Source: Isoetes taiwanensis (Eukaryota; Streptophyta; Lycopodiopsida; Isoetales; Isoetaceae). Taken from it: 64,000 nt of DNA. How positions within the stretch are numbered: the first letter of the stretch is position 1; the number at the start of each line of letters is the position of its first letter. The stretch spans positions 718,969-782,968 of the forward strand of contig JAJEKV010000126.1 of NCBI GenBank assembly GCA_021234155.1, read 5' to 3'. The translations under genes and the position numbers were made by a program. Below are positions 58,889-64,000 of this stretch, in pieces. Under the pieces are notes generated by a model, which was given only the letters and a program-made list of their open reading frames with translations, was not told the origin of the DNA and ran no database searches.

Positions 58889-59290
58889 AATCCGGCCCCC
58901 GCCTCATTCCAAATGCCAGGATAACTGGCAATTGAAAATAGAGCAACGTGAAAACTATCCACGCCCTAGAAATTAGGCTCAAACATTTCCTTCTTCCCTT
59001 CAATGGTAAAAGTTGTCATCCACAACACACCAAAATAGAAAAGGGACTCCAAAATGAATATAAGTGCTCAAAACATGGAAAAATAGTATTTGAGATGTTA
59101 AATACAACACCAAAATCATAGTCCCAATTGTGTGAACAAGTGACCCAAAATCTAATTAGAATATTTCATAACACCACCAGTGTAAACCTGTAACAGTTCA
59201 GGGTTTAAGCACTATGGAAGGGGAGAGAGAGCGTAGTTACAGGCACAGAAATCGTGGAAACTTTCATAAATGCATCCTATTACTGTGCAG

Positions 59291-60296
59291 CCTCCTTGGT
59301 TTTTTACTGCCGCAGCGAATTTACCATTTTCATCACTAGTTTCTATCTCCACACCCAAGTCATTCGACAATTCTTTTTTCAAGGGTGTAAATGGTAGTGC
59401 CATGCAATGCTTGGATTCATCTGATGCTAATTTCTTGCTCTAAATGCTTTTTCCAATCCTTTTGTTCGGTTTTGTATATAGGTCTCTGATGGGGTTCTGA
59501 AGTTTTCTGACAGTAAAGGAGGGACAAAGCTTACGCTGCTTTCGACATGTTAGTATGTTTCAACTCCGTGCTAAAATTGTTTGACAGGAGTGGTCAGACG
59601 CGATTTAGACACATGTGTGTAGAAGTACATTGACAAATAAAGCAATTTGTTGCGTTTTGTGCTTATGATCAAGTCTCATGCAGGCCCAGCAGATGCATCA
59701 TGAAGCCATAGCTGATGATACTATGGTTTCGTAGCTGTGTGCTACTTTGAATTCTAAAACAGAATCTTTATAAAGTTGTTAAATAATGAAAAGTCCGAAA
59801 CAATTTGAAGGCAAGCCAGCTTCACTAATTTTGCCTGGATGAAGTTTGGGATATTTCATGCATTTCAGCACCCAACGCAGCCAGCGCCTTTATTTTCCAA
59901 AATTTCATAAATTTCAGAGACCAGATACTACCTGATTTTTGTTTCTCTTGAACTGTGTGTGTTTCCTTTCGGTTAATAACAGATCTGGTTATCTAACAAA
60001 ATGCTTTAGGCTCAGTTTATTCAGGTGTATCTTATGGTTCTGGCATGTTAGATGGAATTGGGAATGGTGAAACATTTTCCAATTAATATTTAGCAAATCT
60101 GAAATTATGCAAAAGAATTCCAAAGAAGATCCATCTGTTATTCAAGGCTATGGAGTTCCAAATTTTTGGAATCAGAATCAGGAGGTCATTTACGTAAGAG
60201 CCTTTTCAGGAAGCCTTTTCACGTTAATTCTATATTGTTTGGTTTGGCCAGATTCAACAAGAACTGCGTTTGGAATATCTGAAGGAGACTGTGTAG
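59291..60296 (+). other. Possible exon-like segments of an unidentified gene
   Basis: Three stretches look like exons on the plus strand. 59291 onward follows a GTGCAG acceptor and reads PPWFFTAAANLPFSS. 59482 onward follows TATATAG and reads VSDGVLKFSDSKGG. 60094-60193 is bounded by TTTAG and a GTAAGA donor and reads KEDPSVIQGYGVPNFWNQNQ. Splicing this last one to 60252 (acceptor GGCCAG) keeps frame and gives IQQELRLEYLKETV and a stop. The implied intron of 58 nt is very short for a plant. I do not recognise the protein. The opposite strand is also open at 59212-59403. Confidence 0.3.
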
Positions 60297-60299
60297 ATT

Positions 60300-62440
60300 C
60301 TGCTCGGTATCCACACATGATGCAATGCAAGGTGAACTATAAGTGCATTTGATATACCGGGTTCTGCTAAAGTAACTTGCAGTTGTTATCAGATCCATCA
60401 ACATGTGTTTTTTGCACAACTACCCGTGACCCATCCTGGCAATTCTGGGACTCCTTAGATGGAAAAGGTAGTTTTCTGCGCCTAATACTCAATTTTAAAT
60501 GAGATTAAGTGATAAGTGTATGTTCACAATCTCACAGTAATTCCTAAGGGCTTGAGAGACAGAATCCGCATGGCTTATAATCACTAAATAAATTTCTCTT
60601 CGTATGATTTGGTCTTGAAACTGTTTCACCAGCAAAACAGAAGGAATCAAAAGAGAACAGAATTGGGTTATCCTAATTTTATTGAGGCTGAATTTGCTAA
60701 TAATCAGGATTAAAGTATTGTAACTTGTTTGCAGCTGCGTTGCACATATAGAGTATATGACTACAAGAGATGAGATCAGTTCTGGTATCCTCTGCTGTAT
60801 CAACAGGAACAGGTCGTTTTTCCCTCGGTTGTATGGATGTTTTATTATACATCAGTAATAGCCCATTTTTGGTTTTGTAAGTGTTTTGTCCTCTGCAGCA
60901 TTTAAAATCAAATATTAATGCCACCCCTGGAAAAGTAGAAGCAAAGAAATCAGACCACCTTATATTTATAAACATTGAGAGCATTGAATCATTAGAGAAT
61001 TGAATTAAATGAGCCAATTGTCTATGTATCCAACAGTTAACCAAATCCTACTGTTATTTCAAAGTGAAGCACTTTAATATTCTGGTCTTTTCTAGGAGTC
61101 TCAACACGTTTAATCTTCCCATCACGTGATTCTTAATTTTGACTATGGTTTGGTAGGATTATTTGTGGAAGTTGCACAAAAAATAATGGGTGTTCAAATA
61201 GGAAAGCGCTGGTGGTCGTGAATCAAGTCAATATTCAAGCTCACTTCTTGATCCAGAAGGCCAAACCGCTATCTCGCTTGTGAACGCCTTTAGCATGCTT
61301 TAAGGCTCGATATGCGCTTGTCTCATGATGAAACAGATGGATGTTAACGCGTCTCATGACCATTCGTGTTCTTTTCTTGAGAACAAGAGAATTCAAACGA
61401 GAGTTTTAATCAAAACATTTCCTCTCATGCCGCATATTGCCAAGTACAAGATCCAGCTTAGCACATTGTGTGCGGTAAAGAGGACCTTGGTAAATTTTCT
61501 TGCTTTTGAAAACCTCCTTAAAACTCCAGAGCGGCTCTTGCTGTAGAAGGCCAACCGTGGAATTGAGGTGAAATATATTTGCTTCTATATCATAAGACTT
61601 GCCATCAATGTAAATACTATCCTTTGTGCCTACAAGGCCCGGAGAAGAAGACGAAAAAGCCAAAGTCATCTGGCCTCATATTCTACTGCAAAGTACCAAA
61701 ACCACTGCACTGCCAGCATTGCATCCCTGAGTTGTGCATATCTATCAATATGTTATTTAAGGAAAATCAAGTGGTATTCCATGGGGCTACATCTGCAGTT
61801 GATATTGAGTTTCTGGTCATATGGGAGTTCATATGCACTACAACAATATGTGAAATCCAAATTTACAACATTTGTGAGCTAATGCCAGTGGCCAACATTT
61901 TGGATATGTGATCAACCTTGACCGTAGTGGAGTCACATCCCCAACTAAAAATAGGGTACAAGTACATGGAAGTGCTATCAGAACAAAAAGAATGTATCAA
62001 ATTATTGTTGCTTAAAGTGTTAAAGACAGAGGGGTATAGTATGATGCAGTCTCACACCACCTTCCTCATTTAAGGATTGGATGCAACAACCTTAGGTTTT
62101 GGAAGTCTTTTAAAACAGCCGTGGCGGAATTTAGAAAAACATTATTTTACAGTTCATTGTAATCGGCCTCAACTTTATTCAACTTCCAGCCCTAATTATT
62201 GATTGGTAATGCCAAAAGCTGTCAACCCTCTTTGTTACCCCATTACCTTGAAAACGAATTAAGCCCTGCAATTCATTAGCTGCAATTGAGTTGCTTGTTG
62301 ATTGGTGAAAAATGGAACCATGCCGCTGGACCTCAAATTGAATCAGCGCCCATGATGTGAATCAACTGTAATCATGGATAAGTGAAGTTATAAGCAATTC
62401 AGATGTGGATTTTGTTGCACCTTTCATATGTGGGATTCAC
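60300..62440. other. Unassigned sequence
   Basis: Open frames on both strands at 61325-61911 overlap each other. One minus frame (61406-61669) has a chance likeness to an ABC-transporter Q-loop but no Walker A. No gene supported. Confidence 0.3.
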
Positions 62441-62446
62441 AAACAA

Positions 62447-62564
62447 GGTTAAAGCGAAGAATCAATCCAAATTGAATCCTTGCCAATTATGGATAAATTG
62501 GCTTGGTTAAAGCGAAGAATCAACTGAATTAACCCTTGTCAACTCCATGATTGACAAATTGGCT
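62447..62564. repeat. Tandem duplication, ~58-bp unit
   Basis: GGTTAAAGCGAAGAATCAA starts both units (62447 and 62505), and both end near AAATTGGCT. They are about 75% alike by eye. Confidence 0.75.
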
Positions 62565-62569
62565 CATCT

Positions 62570-64000
62570 CATTTATTTGGTATTACTTCAGGTATTATAT
62601 CATGCTTAGCATTCAACAGCCACCACTCAATCTTTTAGCAGCTTGAAGTTCATATGACTCCAAACCCGATTGGTATTTGCATGTAATGAACAGAATGGGG
62701 AATTGCTTTATGTGTTCTATGAAGGAACAACTTGAGGAATCTCCAGGTAACATATGAGTCTACTGAATTCCCTGGGCAATAATAAAATTAGTGATTGTAC
62801 TGATCCCTATAATTGCATTAGGTTCATTTTCAAAGAGATGGAAACCATCCCACTGTGGAGCTCGGCAGAAGTTTTGTTTTGAATCTTTTGGGAATTTTTA
62901 AACATCACCAATAACCCATCCCTCCTCTACAACCCAAAAGGGCCAAACAAGAAGGAAAAATGGTAAGCACACCTAGGGCCCCTACAAAAGCACAGCATTT
63001 GTAAAGTTCACGTCGTGGTTAAGTGAAGATACATTCGTTCATCCCAGTTACAAGGGAAGCGAAGAAGGAAATATTTCTGGGCTGACGCCTTCCAAGTAAA
63101 ATGCAATGCTTCCAGGCTCATTTATGCTTCGAATTTAGAAAATTTATTCAGTTGAACTGGGTGTATTACCAGCGAAGTGCGAATCAACATCATTTGCTGG
63201 GACATTCAGGCATGATTCTGTAGCCAGCCTAAGCAAGTGAGTGCCTTATCAGCCTTCTTCAAAACAGAAGCTTACGTTTTTATCTCTTTCTCTAATGGGT
63301 AAACAGTCGTGCAAACAATAAATACAAAGAGAAGAAGTAATATGCCAAATGAAGTGAATTACAATCCAATTTAATATTTTGCTTTAGCTTCATTATCTAG
63401 AACAAATGTATTAGAGAATTTTACTAGAATTTTGTGAAAGAATCAAGTGGAGACAATATGGTAGTATAGGATTCATCTATAGAATAATCGGTTAGTTCAA
63501 CTATAAAGTATTACCTGGATTGCTGAGCTCCAAATATCAAATGAAAGCAGAAACAAAACTCAGTTCATTGCATTTGATATTGAACCTCTGGTCGCATCCC
63601 GCAATGGGAGGCCGAAGATTTTTTAAGGATGAAACATTGAGGTTGAGGCCACCTTTATATAGAAGATGGAAGGATATGCTTTGTGATCTCGACAGAGAGT
63701 TGCTGGTTGTCAGTACGTTCAGCCTCTGGTAAGTTGCCAGTTTAATGCATCTGAATCTTATTGATATCGAAGCCTCTATTCTGCCATGCCCTGGTGGTCA
63801 AAACCCACCTTTATGAAAATATGTAGTTGAGTTTATTAGAACATGAACATTTGTATCTTCTAATTTATTACGGTTGAGACTAAACTGGTGTGAATTGAAT
63901 GTTATAGATACTGTCAATGGTTTCTGCCTCTCATCCGATCTCCGGCACGGTCACCGCACCAGGGACATGCTAAATACGTAACCGAAATCCAAGGCACCAT
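62570..64000. other. Unassigned sequence to window end
   Basis: A 70-codon plus frame (63520-63732) matches nothing known. No repeat found. A gene could continue beyond the window. Confidence 0.3.

Noticed and set aside
61406-61669. ABC-transporter-like minus frame (VGLLQQEP)
   Set aside because: No Walker A, signature or Walker B motif is nearby, and the match is a few residues long.

Overview
The window looks like nuclear DNA of a large-genome land plant, most likely a gymnosperm, though I cannot name the species. It has one intron-containing plant gene (a CASP-like membrane protein), a decayed plant-type PPR gene, and about 50 kb of nested, degraded transposable elements. No bacterial operons, RNA genes or CRISPR arrays were seen. 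The only complete gene I can reconstruct is the three-exon CASP-like gene on the minus strand (5367-6171).

Layout. 1-2.0 kb: a foldback element with near-identical 190-bp arms, and a direct duplication. 2.55-3.5 kb: a minus-strand PPR pseudogene. 4.5-5.1 kb: two exact 49-50 bp tandem duplications. 5.37-6.17 kb: the CASP-like gene. 7.1-27.8 kb: a broken Ty1/copia landscape on the minus strand, with gag at 23.6-25.1 kb, protease/integrase at 10.15-11.5 kb and RT/RNase H at 7.8-8.8 kb. Its gag region is split by a 12,045-bp insertion (11551-23595). This insertion has matching terminal inverted repeats and a 3-bp target duplication (AAT), and an uninterrupted paralogue of the target lies next to it. 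It carries a decayed plus-strand transposase-like gene resembling proteins labelled DUF7869 (18.2-20.3 kb). This is the strongest candidate for an undescribed system. At 25.05-27.4 kb copia fragments form a long inverted repeat. It holds a Tourist-like MITE (25415-25750, TSD TTA) and a second TIR element (26011-26568).

27945-29877 is a poly(A)-tailed retrocopy on the minus strand of a DUF4283-type gene, bounded by 12-bp target duplications. 31222 to about 44421 is a 13-kb Ty3/gypsy LTR element on the minus strand. It has 1.6-kb LTRs, an initiator-Met PBS, a PPT and an integrase C-terminus, but no RT that I could find. A 604-bp hAT-like MITE with an 8-bp TSD sits in its 5' LTR and is absent from its 3' LTR. 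44.4-49.2 kb holds a further direct-repeat pair and a ~180-bp tandem array. 51.0-51.4 kb is a diverged relative of the foldback element. 52.5-53.2 kb is rich in a GAATCAC motif. 56.3-56.9 kb is a diverged relative of the gypsy LTR. 57-64 kb is mostly unassigned, with weak exon-like segments near 59.3-60.3 kb.

A base-level signal runs across the middle of the window. CAG/CTG trinucleotides are scarce in the transposon blocks (about 12-23 kb and 31-43 kb). Where the two gypsy LTRs can be compared, CAG/CTG in one often appears as CG in the other. This may be a methylation-linked read error or a real mutational process, and it bears on how many of the frameshifts reported here are genuine.
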